DNA of 51,635 nucleotides. It comes from a virus. This document shows, piece after piece, positions 7,051 through 12,684 of this stretch; position 1 is the stretch's first letter; each line of letters opens with the position of its first letter. Both the position numbers and the translations under genes were made by a program. Below the pieces are notes generated by a model. It was not told where the DNA came from. It saw only the letters and a list, made by a program, of their open reading frames with translations, and made no database searches. The stretch covers positions 1 to 51,635 of IMG/VR virus record IMGVR_UViG_3300033388_001284; one strand, 5' to 3'.

Positions 7051-8067
7051 ATTATTATCCTTTTCATCATCCATCACCACTGAAATGTAATCAATATTAT
7101 CATGATTTATAAAAACCATACCATTTAACTTATATACTGTTATATCCTGTTTATTTATATTTATATAATTTAACAGGTTTTTATAATTACACCTCGCCGG
7201 AGTCAATAAAGATCCTGTTTTTATTGCCTCCGATTCAATAATATTATGAACTAATTTATTATTATATAATGTAATACAATAATCTTCCTTAGATAATTTA
7301 TCAATAATGTTCAAAGTCTCTGATAGATTACTATAATCCAATTTAATATAATCCTCTGGTAAATCATCCGGCATTATTTTTGATATATCAGGAAAATTAA
7401 TACTTAGAGTTTTACAATGAATTACTAAATCACCTGTTTTAATCATTGCTTGTAAATTACTAATTTTTACTTGGCAATTGCCAAGGGGGTAAAATATAAA
7501 TGTGGGTAAATTTACTTGTAATTCGTCAATATCGCTGTTATAAGCCTGTTTTATAACTCTTGTTAATTGCCTGCCATCAGTTGATGCAATATCAAGATTA
7601 TTAGCTTTATTAAAGTTTAATACTTTTTCAAATCTAGAACCTTTATTTGTGCATACCGTAGAAAGTAGGTTTTTTACTTCCAACTCTTTTAAATCTACTG
7701 TATAATCAAATTTATCCAACATCTGGAGATCAAAAGTATCGTAAAATTTTGACGGTTTAATATTAGTACTCAATTTTATAATTTTAGACCCTGTTATAAT
7801 ACTATTATCCGTTAATTCAATAGTATCTGTTTTAATTACTGATAATGCTTTACTCACGAAGTCAATACTATAAAGATTTTTTCCAAGAGCCGCTTGGTGT
7901 ATATCCTTAGTAATATATTTTACATTACCAAGATATCCATTTTCTTTATCTATTATTACAGTGCTAATATTACCAACACTATTGACCCAAAAATATCTCT
8001 CTTTATCAGTATTATACTTTTTTAACATAGTTAACGCTTTTTTAAATTCTCTAGTTTTTATTATCAT
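7048..8067 (-). CDS. DnaN-like DNA polymerase sliding clamp
   Basis: 339 aa, close to the 366 of bacterial beta clamps. Signs of the family: the domain-2 strand pair NNLDIASTDGRQLTRVIKQ (compare ATDgHRLa), NFPDISKIMPDDLPEDYIKL (compare RFPdy..viP), and a C-terminal DYISVVMDD that aligns with the YVVMPMRL end of DnaN. It would ring the DNA and hold the phage family A polymerase (42287-44086). Start chosen at ATG 8067, 5 bases after AAGGTGG; an in-frame GTG lies at 8076. Similarity is remote and rests on pattern only. Confidence 0.6.
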   Translation of the reverse strand: MIIKTREFKKALTMLKKYNTDKERYFWVNSVGNISTVIIDKENGYLGNVKYITKDIHQAALGKNLYSIDFVSKALSVIKTDTIELTDNSIITGSKIIKLSTNIKPSKFYDTFDLQMLDKFDYTVDLKELEVKNLLSTVCTNKGSRFEKVLNFNKANNLDIASTDGRQLTRVIKQAYNSDIDELQVNLPTFIFYPLGNCQVKISNLQAMIKTGDLVIHCKTLSINFPDISKIMPDDLPEDYIKLDYSNLSETLNIIDKLSKEDYCITLYNNKLVHNIIESEAIKTGSLLTPARCNYKNLLNYININKQDITVYKLNGMVFINHDNIDYISVVMDDEKDNN

Positions 8068-8098
8068 GTTATCCACCTTATTATTTTTATTTATAATT

Positions 8099-8349
8099 CT
8101 ATTGTTGGTTTATTTTAAAGTAATCTTGTTTATACCAATTACTATTGTCGCCGGATTCATCAAAATACTGTGCTAGATGAGTGTCTTTGTTATAGTATGG
8201 TTTGTTACCACAAATGTTTATATATTTCATTTCAGGACGATTCTCAGCGTTGTCTTTAAGTCTTTACATTCAAATACCAATTTGTTTATCTTACCTTCAG
8301 CCGTTCCCCAACCACCCATAAAACTATCTGTCATTGTTACATAATACAT
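8099..8349 (-). pseudogene. Conserved small phage protein (KLVFEC / MKYINI type), reading frame broken
   Basis: ATG 8349 opens MYYVTMTDSFMGGWGTAEGK then INKLVFECKDLK. The natural continuation DNAENRPEMKYINICGNKPY to the stop at 8099 is in the -1 frame. The switch falls in CTTAAAGAC (plus 8253-8261); one more A would restore a protein of 83 aa. I recall intact relatives in other phages with the same order of motifs. Either a homopolymer error, a decayed gene or -1 slippage. Confidence 0.65.
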
Positions 8350-8353
8350 ATTG

Positions 8354-8403
8354 TCCACCTTATTAGTTAATCTTTATTTAGTCGGTATCATATACCGCTT
8401 GTT
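8354..8403. repeat. 50-bp leader repeat, copy 1
   Basis: Identical to 8717-8766. On the minus strand it is the untranslated leader of the next gene: box ACAAGCGGTA, the inverted repeat CGGTAT-CAT-ATACCG, an A-rich stretch, then the ribosome site AAGGTGGA. The duplicate leader suggests shared control of the two genes. Confidence 0.9.
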
Positions 8404-8406
8404 TGT

Positions 8407-8712
8407 TTATAATAATTCTTCGCAACAATTACAACAATCGTTTTCATCTGCTATTTCTTCTTTAAATCCCTCATTACCACAATTAGAGCAAGTGTGAAAC
8501 ATTTCAAGACTGTTTCCGTTCATCATACAAACTTGATAGTCGGAGTTAATAAGGAACACATAACCACTCATTTTATTAAACATTATTGTTAAGCCATCGT
8601 CATAAAAGTCCTCAGGCAAACCTTGACTTACTTTAGTATCTAATATTGTTATCATTTCGTCGATCTCTCTTGCTCCGAACTCTGACATATCACTTGTTAC
8701 TGTATTTTCCAT
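8407..8712 (-). CDS. Conserved small phage protein with C-terminal zinc ribbon
   Basis: 101 aa from ATG 8712 (AAGGTGG upstream; GTG 8721 in frame). Middle part DDGLTIMFNKMSGYVFLINS, then MNGNSLEMFHTCSNCGNEGF and CCNCC: two Cys pairs fit a zinc ribbon. The NG..LE.F..C..CG.EGF pattern is one I recall among early genes of many phages with no known role. Transcribed from the promoter at 8777-8805. Confidence 0.7.
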   Translation of the reverse strand: MENTVTSDMSEFGAREIDEMITILDTKVSQGLPEDFYDDGLTIMFNKMSGYVFLINSDYQVCMMNGNSLEMFHTCSNCGNEGFKEEIADENDCCNCCEELL

Positions 8713-8716
8713 GTTA

Positions 8717-8766
8717 TCCACCTTATTAGTTAATCTTTATTTAGTCGGTATCATATACCGCTTGTT
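8717..8766. repeat. 50-bp leader repeat, copy 2
   Basis: Exact second copy, directly downstream of the 8777-8805 promoter and upstream of gene 8407-8712. Holds the same ACAAGCGGTA box and CGGTAT/ATACCG inverted repeat. Confidence 0.9.
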
Positions 8767-8776
8767 ACTTGATAGT

Positions 8777-8805
8777 AATATAAACTATCAATTCCCGCTT
8801 GTCAA
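8777..8805 (-). promoter_or_regulatory. Leftward sigma70 promoter with operator-like repeat over the -10
   Basis: Read leftward: TTGACA (8800-8805), 17-base spacer, TATATT (8777-8782). The -10 lies in the middle of a perfect inverted repeat, TGATAGT (8770-8776) and ACTATCA (8784-8790), a good place for a repressor. A near copy of the ACAAGCGGTA box overlaps the -35. It would drive 8407-8712 and the genes to its left. Confidence 0.75.
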
Positions 8806-8823
8806 GTGTTATTTTAAAAATAT

Positions 8824-9111
8824 TTAAAAAATATTTAATTGTTCTTCTAATAACAAATGTATTTCTTGTAAATCGTGATTACCCCACATTTCAACGGCAT
8901 AATACAAAGATTTTAGTTGCTGTTCGTTTTGTATCTCTAAGTTTAATGTAAATGGCTCAAATGTTGGTTGTTGCTTGTCAATTGTCGCTTTGATCATTGT
9001 CTGTTTGTCCTTTTGTTTATATTTTAGGTGTCTATTACTAATGTAACAACCGATAACCTTACAATCGGCATAATTAGGCCCTTCGACACATGTATCACAT
9101 GGCTTAATCAT
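8824..9111 (-). CDS. Small protein with N-terminal Cys cluster
   Basis: 95 aa. Begins MIKPCDTCVEGPNYADCKVI then GCYI: CxxC...C...C could bind zinc. The rest is beta-hairpin then acidic helices ending LLLEEQLNIF. Start shares a base with the upstream stop (TAATG). Near start of the leftward operon from the 9279-9307 promoter. Unknown role. Confidence 0.7.
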   Translation of the reverse strand: MIKPCDTCVEGPNYADCKVIGCYISNRHLKYKQKDKQTMIKATIDKQQPTFEPFTLNLEIQNEQQLKSLYYAVEMWGNHDLQEIHLLLEEQLNIF

Positions 9112-9245
9112 TATATACCTCTCTTATATTCAATGATTGTTTTTACTATCGCTAGTACAATTAGTAAGCCGAAGGCCGTTGTCATAATTGTTAAGGATAG
9201 TTTAGCGCCTTGCGTTAGGTCTGTTAGTAGTCTTAGTTGTTCCAT
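9111..9245 (-). CDS. 44-residue membrane peptide, first gene of the leftward operon
   Basis: MEQLRLLTDLTQGAKLSLTI then a hydrophobic segment (TTAFGLLIVLAIVKTII) and EYKRGI. AAAGGAAC precedes ATG 9245, and the stop overlaps the next ATG. About 30 bases after the expected start site of the 9279-9307 promoter. Confidence 0.6.
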   Translation of the reverse strand: MEQLRLLTDLTQGAKLSLTIMTTAFGLLIVLAIVKTIIEYKRGI

Positions 9246-9278
9246 GTTTAGTTCCTTTGTTGTTAATAAGATATACTA

Positions 9279-9307
9279 GTTATACATTACCGCTTGTCTA
9301 TTGTCAA
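9279..9307 (-). promoter_or_regulatory. Main leftward early promoter
   Basis: Read leftward: TTGACA (9302-9307), 17 bases, TATAAC (9279-9284). The ACAAGCGGTA box (9288-9297) sits exactly inside the spacer, so a protein bound there would block or re-shape the promoter. First in line for the whole left arm. Confidence 0.75.
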
Positions 9308-9929
9308 GAGTTTTTATTGGTATTATTCGGATATGTTAGGTGTTTTACTTATTCTTTACATTTGGAGGGTATTTGTTTGTTATGTGCTATTTATGGTTTA
9401 GTTGTAGTATTTGTGTATATTGTATGGGAAAAGGATACAAAAGTAGTCTACAACGTATCTGCACGCTATAGAGTGCGGTTATGTGTACAATACTTGTATA
9501 CTACGCTTTATAAGTGTTGTATGTTAATTGACACTTATTTGATGTTTACTTGTAAGTTGTGTATAGGGCATGAGTTAGAGGATAATTGATAATTGTTACT
9601 TGTTATTTGTCGTGTGCTATTTGTTGTTTGCCCAGTGCTTTTGTAGTTAGTGTATGTTTTGACCAATGCAGCTAAAAACATTTAATAGTTGTATAAACTA
9701 TAAATATAATGCCCTTTTAGAGGTAGTACAGGAAACACTCTACAGTGTCTGCGCTGTCTGCAGGTGTTTTGAGACAAAAAAGGGGTCGGTCGATTTGGTG
9801 AAATAGCTTTTTGTTATGCAGTCCCTAGCAGAGTTTCTAAGTGTCGTTATCTGTATTGTAAATAAAAAGACAATAGAAAAATGAAATAGTGTTAAAACGG
9901 CAATAAGCAATAATTATTGGGTCTGCGTT

Positions 9930-9973
9930 CGACTCTACAAATACAAAAATTGCTGTAGTCCTTTGTAGAGTCG
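9930..9973. repeat. Perfect 12-bp inverted repeat
   Basis: CGACTCTACAAA (9930-9941) and TTTGTAGAGTCG (9962-9973) flank 20 bases. It is not followed by a T-run on either strand, so it is not a typical terminator. Candidate site for an origin-binding or regulatory protein, or for cruciform formation. Confidence 0.8.
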
Positions 9974-10038
9974 CAACAACCATCAATTGTCACCCACCAT
10001 CACAAGGATAATACAATATAAGTATGTGTAATACATCT

Positions 10039-10070
10039 ATTACTTGGCAATTGTCAAGGTGACAAGTAAT
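10039..10070. promoter_or_regulatory. Operator-like nested inverted repeat upstream of the rightward promoter
   Basis: ATTACTTG (10039-10046) and CAAGTAAT (10063-10070) are perfect arms; between them is TTGGCAATTGTCAA, itself nearly palindromic around CAATTG. It ends about 30 bases before the -35 at 10102, where an activator or repressor could act. Confidence 0.6.
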
Positions 10071-10101
10071 AAAATAAATATTATTATCTCACAAATAACA
10101 C

Positions 10102-10130
10102 TTGACATGGTGTCACTATAATGCTATAAC
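10102..10130 (+). promoter_or_regulatory. Rightward sigma70 promoter
   Basis: TTGACA (10102-10107), 17-base spacer, TATAAC (10125-10130); expected start about 10137. The spacer also contains TATAAT at 10118-10123, 10 bases from the -35 and so probably not the -10. No coding gene begins within 300 bases except a doubtful 28-codon frame. Confidence 0.75.
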
Positions 10131-10183
10131 TATGACAGAGAGTTAATGAAGTTGGTGCGACGTTTACTATCTAATGCCAATGG

Positions 10184-10212
10184 TCAACCGCTACCTGATA
10201 ACGGGCGGTTGA
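10184..10212 (+). other. RNA hairpin in the candidate untranslated RNA
   Basis: TCAACCGC (10184-10191) pairs perfectly with GCGGTTGA (10205-10212) around a 13-base loop. GC-rich against its AT-rich surroundings. Confidence 0.7.
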
Positions 10213-10378
10213 TACTGAGGTTAGTTCTTTAACATCACGTAGCAATGCGCAAGCAGGGCAAGTAACAATTATTACATGACAATGGTCAACTGTCCAGTGA
10301 CGGTGCACTATGGATGCCTGACAGGGTGTCACATGCCAATGGCTATATGAGATATGCTAATCGCCGATTGTCAAGGGC

Positions 10379-10414
10379 CGGGGGGGTCTTTTATTTTCAC
10401 CCCCACCGATTTTT
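10379..10414 (+). terminator. Intrinsic terminator before the right early arm
   Basis: CGGGGGGGT (10379-10387) pairs with ACCCCCACCG (10399-10408), one bulged A, 11-base loop, followed by ATTTTTA. The strong stem and U-run fit rho-independent stop. It lies between the 10102 promoter and the first right-arm gene. Confidence 0.65.
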
Positions 10415-10436
10415 AGTAAACCACTTATAAATAAAC

Positions 10437-10446
10437 ACAAGCGGTA
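10437..10446 (+). promoter_or_regulatory. ACAAGCGGTA box before the right arm
   Basis: Exact copy, on the plus strand, of the ten-base box found on the minus strand at 8393-8402, 8756-8765 and 9288-9297. Lies 18 bases before the start codon at 10465, next to a TATAAA at 10426-10431. Suggests one regulator for both arms. Confidence 0.55.
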
Positions 10447-10464
10447 AGTAACAAAGGAGACTAG

Positions 10465-10680
10465 ATGAAAGTAGAGAAAGAGTTAACAGCTTATTCATTA
10501 GGAATGAGAACGTATATAGGGGTGAAGGTAATAAACGCTTATCCTCTCAAAGAGAATGGCAAAGAAGGGTATTGTGTGCATTATCCTGATGGATACATAA
10601 GCTGGTCACCAAAAAAGATCTTCGAAGAGGCTTATCGTGAAGTGTCTTATAGTGAAAAAAAGTTAGTAGACCACCAGTAG
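10465..10680 (+). CDS. Conserved small phage protein (SWSPK..FEEAYR type)
   Basis: 71 aa. Middle TYIGVKVINAYPLKENGKEG, then YCVHYPDGYISWSPKKIFEE and AYRE. I recall this GY.sWSPk.vFE.AYR end in small phage early proteins of unknown function. AAAGGAG precedes the ATG by 6 bases. First gene of the rightward early arm. Confidence 0.75.
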   Translation: MKVEKELTAYSLGMRTYIGVKVINAYPLKENGKEGYCVHYPDGYISWSPKKIFEEAYREVSYSEKKLVDHQ

Positions 10681-10693
10681 CAAAGGACAAATA

Positions 10694-10963
10694 ATGAGAG
10701 TTAAGTACAGAGAAGACCAAAAAAAATTCTTTAGATACATACCTAATGGGCTAATACATATAGTAATAATTTTGATTATACCTTACTTCCTTATAGGCAC
10801 CTTAGTAGACTTCATCAAAGGAGAATTTATCTTAGAATTAAAAGAGAGTCTTTTTTGTACTTATGTATGGAGAGATAAGGAGATAAGGAGGACAAATAAC
10901 ATGATAGCAATTGTACCTATCCTTATAGTAGTGGCAATAATATATTATGTTTGGTTCTACTAA
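10694..10963 (+). CDS. Membrane protein, perhaps two fused genes
   Basis: 89 aa with two hydrophobic segments (GLIHIVIILIIPYFLIGTLV and a C-terminal IAIVPILIVVAIIYYVWFY). A strong AAGGAGG (10885-10891) stands before the in-frame ATG at 10901, so the last 20 residues can also be made alone as a membrane peptide like the neighbours. Loss of a stop between two small genes would explain this. Function unknown. Confidence 0.6.
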   Translation: MRVKYREDQKKFFRYIPNGLIHIVIILIIPYFLIGTLVDFIKGEFILELKESLFCTYVWRDKEIRRTNNMIAIVPILIVVAIIYYVWFY

Positions 10964-10993
10964 CAACCAACACCCAACAAAGGACAATTAACA

Positions 10994-11047
10994 ATGATAC
11001 TACCATTCGTACTAATAATAGCAATAGTACTCTTTATGGCAAAGTAG
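10994..11047 (+). CDS. 17-residue membrane peptide
   Basis: MILPFVLIIAIVLFMAK. AAAGGACAATTAACA before the ATG repeats the leader style of its neighbours. One short hydrophobic helix; very small, but the ribosome site and the run of similar peptides support translation. Confidence 0.45.
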   Translation: MILPFVLIIAIVLFMAK

Positions 11048-11060
11048 AAAAGGAGAAACA

Positions 11061-11219
11061 GTGTCTAAAAAGAAAGAAACACCAAACTGTGCCATATGCC
11101 AATGGGCGAAGCCTTATAATTTTGGATTATCTTTAGATTGTGCAGCACAAGGTAGGACTATATTATTTGCCAATAACACAAGACAATGTAGAAAACTGTA
11201 TAAGAAAAAGGACAAATAA
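11061..11219 (+). CDS. Small Cys-motif protein, GTG start
   Basis: 52 aa: SKKKETPNCAICQWAKPYNF, later two more Cys (LDCAA, RQCRK). GTG 11061 lies 5 bases after AAAGGAG. CxxC plus two Cys could bind a metal. The last codons AAA AAG GAC supply the ribosome site for the next gene. Confidence 0.6.
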   Translation: MSKKKETPNCAICQWAKPYNFGLSLDCAAQGRTILFANNTRQCRKLYKKKDK

Positions 11220-11220
11220 C

Positions 11221-11304
11221 ATGTGGCCAACAATAATAGTAGCAATAATTTGTTTAACAGTTATAATAGTAGTAATAGTAGTAATTCTTGGAAAAGAATT
11301 ATAA
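11221..11304 (+). CDS. 27-residue membrane peptide
   Basis: MWPTIIVAIICLTVIIVVIV then VILGKEL. Starts one base after the previous stop, with AAGGAC 8 bases upstream. Ends four bases before the tRNA-like element. Role unknown. Confidence 0.55.
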   Translation: MWPTIIVAIICLTVIIVVIVVILGKEL

Positions 11305-11308
11305 CAAC

Positions 11309-11376
11309 CGGGCAATCGTCTAATGGTAGGACATAGAGGTCACAACTCTAAACGGCGTTCGATTCGCCTTGCCCGG
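11309..11376 (+). tRNA. Shortened tRNA-like gene, anticodon position CAC (Val-type)
   Basis: Acceptor arms CGGGCAA (11309-11315) and TTGCCCG (11369-11375) pair 7 of 7. D arm GTCT/GGAC with loop AATGGTA; anticodon arm TAGAG/CTCTA around GTCACAA; T arm GGCG/CGCC around TTCGATT; then G and CA. The T stem has only 4 pairs and the variable region only 3 bases, so it is about 4-5 bases short of a normal tRNA. Base 32 is G rather than a pyrimidine. It may be a functional odd tRNA, a decayed one, or a tRNA mimic. Confidence 0.5.
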
Positions 11377-11405
11377 CAGTAGTATTAAAATAATAATTTT
11401 CATTT

Positions 11406-11487
11406 CAGGCACGTAACAATTGACAGCAACTTAATCGTAAAGTCATTGAGGCTAAATACCTCTTGTCAATTGCCATGCCTGTTTTTA
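11406..11487 (+). terminator. Long stem-loop ending in a U-run
   Basis: CAGGCA (11406-11411) and CAATTGACA (11417-11425) pair with TGTCAATTG (11464-11472) and TGCCTG (11476-11481); TTTTTA follows. The 38-base loop contains short internal complementarity. Could stop transcription behind the tRNA-like gene, or form a structured leader for 11504-11605. Confidence 0.55.
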
Positions 11488-11503
11488 TTAAAGGAGAACA
11501 ACA

Positions 11504-11605
11504 ATGACTAACGTAAAACTATTTTTGTCAATCGGCACACCGGCAGCTATCGCAACAGCAGCTTTATTGATCAGCTATGCGATATACCATATAAGGAGGA
11601 AGTAA
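11504..11605 (+). CDS. 33-residue membrane peptide
   Basis: MTNVKLFLSIGTPAAIATAA then LLISYAIYHIRRK: one helix with a basic cytoplasmic end. AAAGGAG precedes the ATG; its final codons AGG AGG AAG are the ribosome site of the next gene, whose ATG overlaps its stop. Confidence 0.6.
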   Translation: MTNVKLFLSIGTPAAIATAALLISYAIYHIRRK

Positions 11606-11799
11606 TGAAACGTTTCGCAATTTCAGCAATAGTAGGTAAAAACAATGATTTTGATACCGACGCATTGTTACTTGATATAATAACAGCAACGTCTAAAGAA
11701 GAGGCTGTAGGAAAATTTATGCTTGGGTCAAACCACTTTACTATAGGCAAACGGCCATGTTCAGAATTATCAATTGTGGAGATAACAGATGGAAAATAA
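11605..11799 (+). CDS. Small protein, unknown
   Basis: 64 aa, compact alpha/beta (KRFAISAIVGKNNDFDTDAL; SKEEAVGKFML; LSIVEITDGK). AAGGAGGAAGTA before the ATG. Resembles small conserved phage proteins of the 'TSKEEAVGKF' kind; function unknown. Confidence 0.7.
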   Translation: MKRFAISAIVGKNNDFDTDALLLDIITATSKEEAVGKFMLGSNHFTIGKRPCSELSIVEITDGK

Positions 11800-12040
11800 C
11801 ATTACTCAACAAACCAAACCAAAGATAAACGTACAGTACACTTATCACTTCTCAATGATGTACCAGACACCATACCTTGGGCCTAGAACAGTTGAGGATC
11901 AGGTTATCTTCAGTGAAGAGGTGACAAGCATGAACTTGGCAATATTCCGGAGAGCCTGTAGAGCAAAGCTGGAGCGTAAGAATGGACATGAAGTAGTTGA
12001 CCCAGTGCTGTTGGGATTTACAAGAATGAGGTGGATGTGA
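11789..12040 (+). CDS. Small protein, unknown
   Basis: 83 aa. Begins MENNITQQTKPKINVQYTYH and ends GFTRMRWM. GGAG precedes the ATG inside the upstream gene. The last codons AGG TGG ATG TGA form a coupling junction that recurs exactly at 12506-12519. Not recognised. Confidence 0.65.
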   Translation: MENNITQQTKPKINVQYTYHFSMMYQTPYLGPRTVEDQVIFSEEVTSMNLAIFRRACRAKLERKNGHEVVDPVLLGFTRMRWM

Positions 12041-12042
12041 TG
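12029..12042. repeat. AGGTGGATGTGATG coupling repeat, copy 1
   Basis: Ribosome site, stop and start in 14 bases; exact copy at 12506-12519. Encloses genes 12040-12264 and 12248-12517. Confidence 0.8.
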
Positions 12043-12264
12043 AACGGACAAGAGATAATAGCCATTTGTGCATTCGCTGCAGGAATGGCCACCTCGGCAT
12101 TCGGCACTTGGTACTTGATAAGTGACAAGTTGAAGAGGGATAATAACGTGGGAATACAGGAAGGTAAGGTAAGAAACGGTGGTAGAAATCCTCATCGAAA
12201 ACCTGATAAGAAGCCAGACATAAAGATATATGGTCAAGGAGTACAAGATGTTAACAAAAGATGA
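12040..12264 (+). CDS. Small membrane-anchored protein
   Basis: 74 aa from ATG 12040, overlapping the upstream stop. N-terminal helix IIAICAFAAGMATSAFGTWY spans the membrane once; the rest is very basic (GGRNPHRKPDKKPDIKI). Possible membrane-bound nucleic-acid or protein binder. Unknown. Confidence 0.6.
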   Translation: MNGQEIIAICAFAAGMATSAFGTWYLISDKLKRDNNVGIQEGKVRNGGRNPHRKPDKKPDIKIYGQGVQDVNKR

Positions 12265-12517
12265 GTTAATAAAACTAACAAAGAACAGTAACGTATTTAC
12301 AAACAAAGGATGGATGAGGAAAAACATAGAGCATATGGATTTAAGGATGAAGGTTGGGGCAAAAGACGGTTACTATGGTTCCCAGTTTTTTACAAGAGAT
12401 CTACTTGATAAGAAAACAGGAAGAGGCTCCTTAGACTCACTAGTACGCTATTACCGTCTTATACGAAAACTAAACGTAAAAACTACTTCGGCAGAAATAA
12501 CCATAAGGTGGATGTGA
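12248..12517 (+). CDS. Small protein, unknown
   Basis: 89 aa from ATG 12248 (AAGGAG 6 bases before). Motif TNKGWMRKNIEHMDLRMKVG, then FTRDLLDKKTGRGSLDSLVR. The look is that of a helix-rich, possibly DNA- or RNA-binding microprotein. Ends in IRWM like its upstream relative, because the last codons are the next gene's ribosome site. Confidence 0.65.
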   Translation: MLTKDELIKLTKNSNVFTNKGWMRKNIEHMDLRMKVGAKDGYYGSQFFTRDLLDKKTGRGSLDSLVRYYRLIRKLNVKTTSAEITIRWM

Positions 12518-12684
12518 TGGAATACCAGAACAAAACACAATTGACACGTCTCAAGGAACAATTGTCACTTGTCTGTCAGGAATATATGAATAAACAAACA
12601 CACAGCATTAAAGATATCAAAGTTACTTTCACCACAGAGGGTATTGTAGGTGGAGTAGAAGTTAACATAAGGGAGCATAAGTAA
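12517..12684 (+). CDS. Small protein, unknown
   Basis: 55 aa, MEYQNKTQLTRLKEQLSLVC, then a beta hairpin (KVTFTTEGIVGGVEVNI) and REHK. AGGTGG is the ribosome site; its final AAG GGAG-like bases serve the next gene (TAATG overlap). Contains CAATTGTC at 12559. Confidence 0.6.
   Translation: MEYQNKTQLTRLKEQLSLVCQEYMNKQTHSIKDIKVTFTTEGIVGGVEVNIREHK

Larger units (their letters stand above)
9308..10101. other. Control region without convincing genes
   Basis: About 800 bases with no reading frame that has both a ribosome site and coding character. Seen here: a T/G-rich first part (9308-9650); short hairpins ACACT-ctac-AGTGT and CTGC...GCAG near 9750-9775; the 12-bp inverted repeat at 9930-9973; and CAATTGTC motifs at 9984 and 10048. 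Position between divergent arms suits a replication origin and early switch, but no iterons or DnaA boxes were established. Confidence 0.6.
10137..10414 (+). ncRNA. Candidate untranslated RNA between promoter and terminator
   Basis: A transcript from 10102-10130 would run about 278 bases to the intrinsic terminator at 10379-10414. It contains an 8-bp perfect hairpin (10184-10212) and three related ATG(C/A)CAATGG segments (10175, 10279, 10332). A frame of 28 codons (10146-10232, MKLVRRLLSNANGQ...) begins after a weak AGAGAG, so a leader peptide cannot be excluded. Could act as a regulatory RNA, or as a leader that must be anti-terminated before the right arm is read. Confidence 0.45.

Noticed and set aside
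9257-9589. Plus-strand reading frame of 110 codons in the control region
   Set aside because: No ribosome site, overlaps the leftward promoter, unusual Cys/Tyr/Leu composition from T/G-rich DNA, and no recognisable motif.
10258-10353. Second short frame (24 codons, from ATG 10278) in the candidate RNA
   Set aside because: No ribosome site and no coding character.
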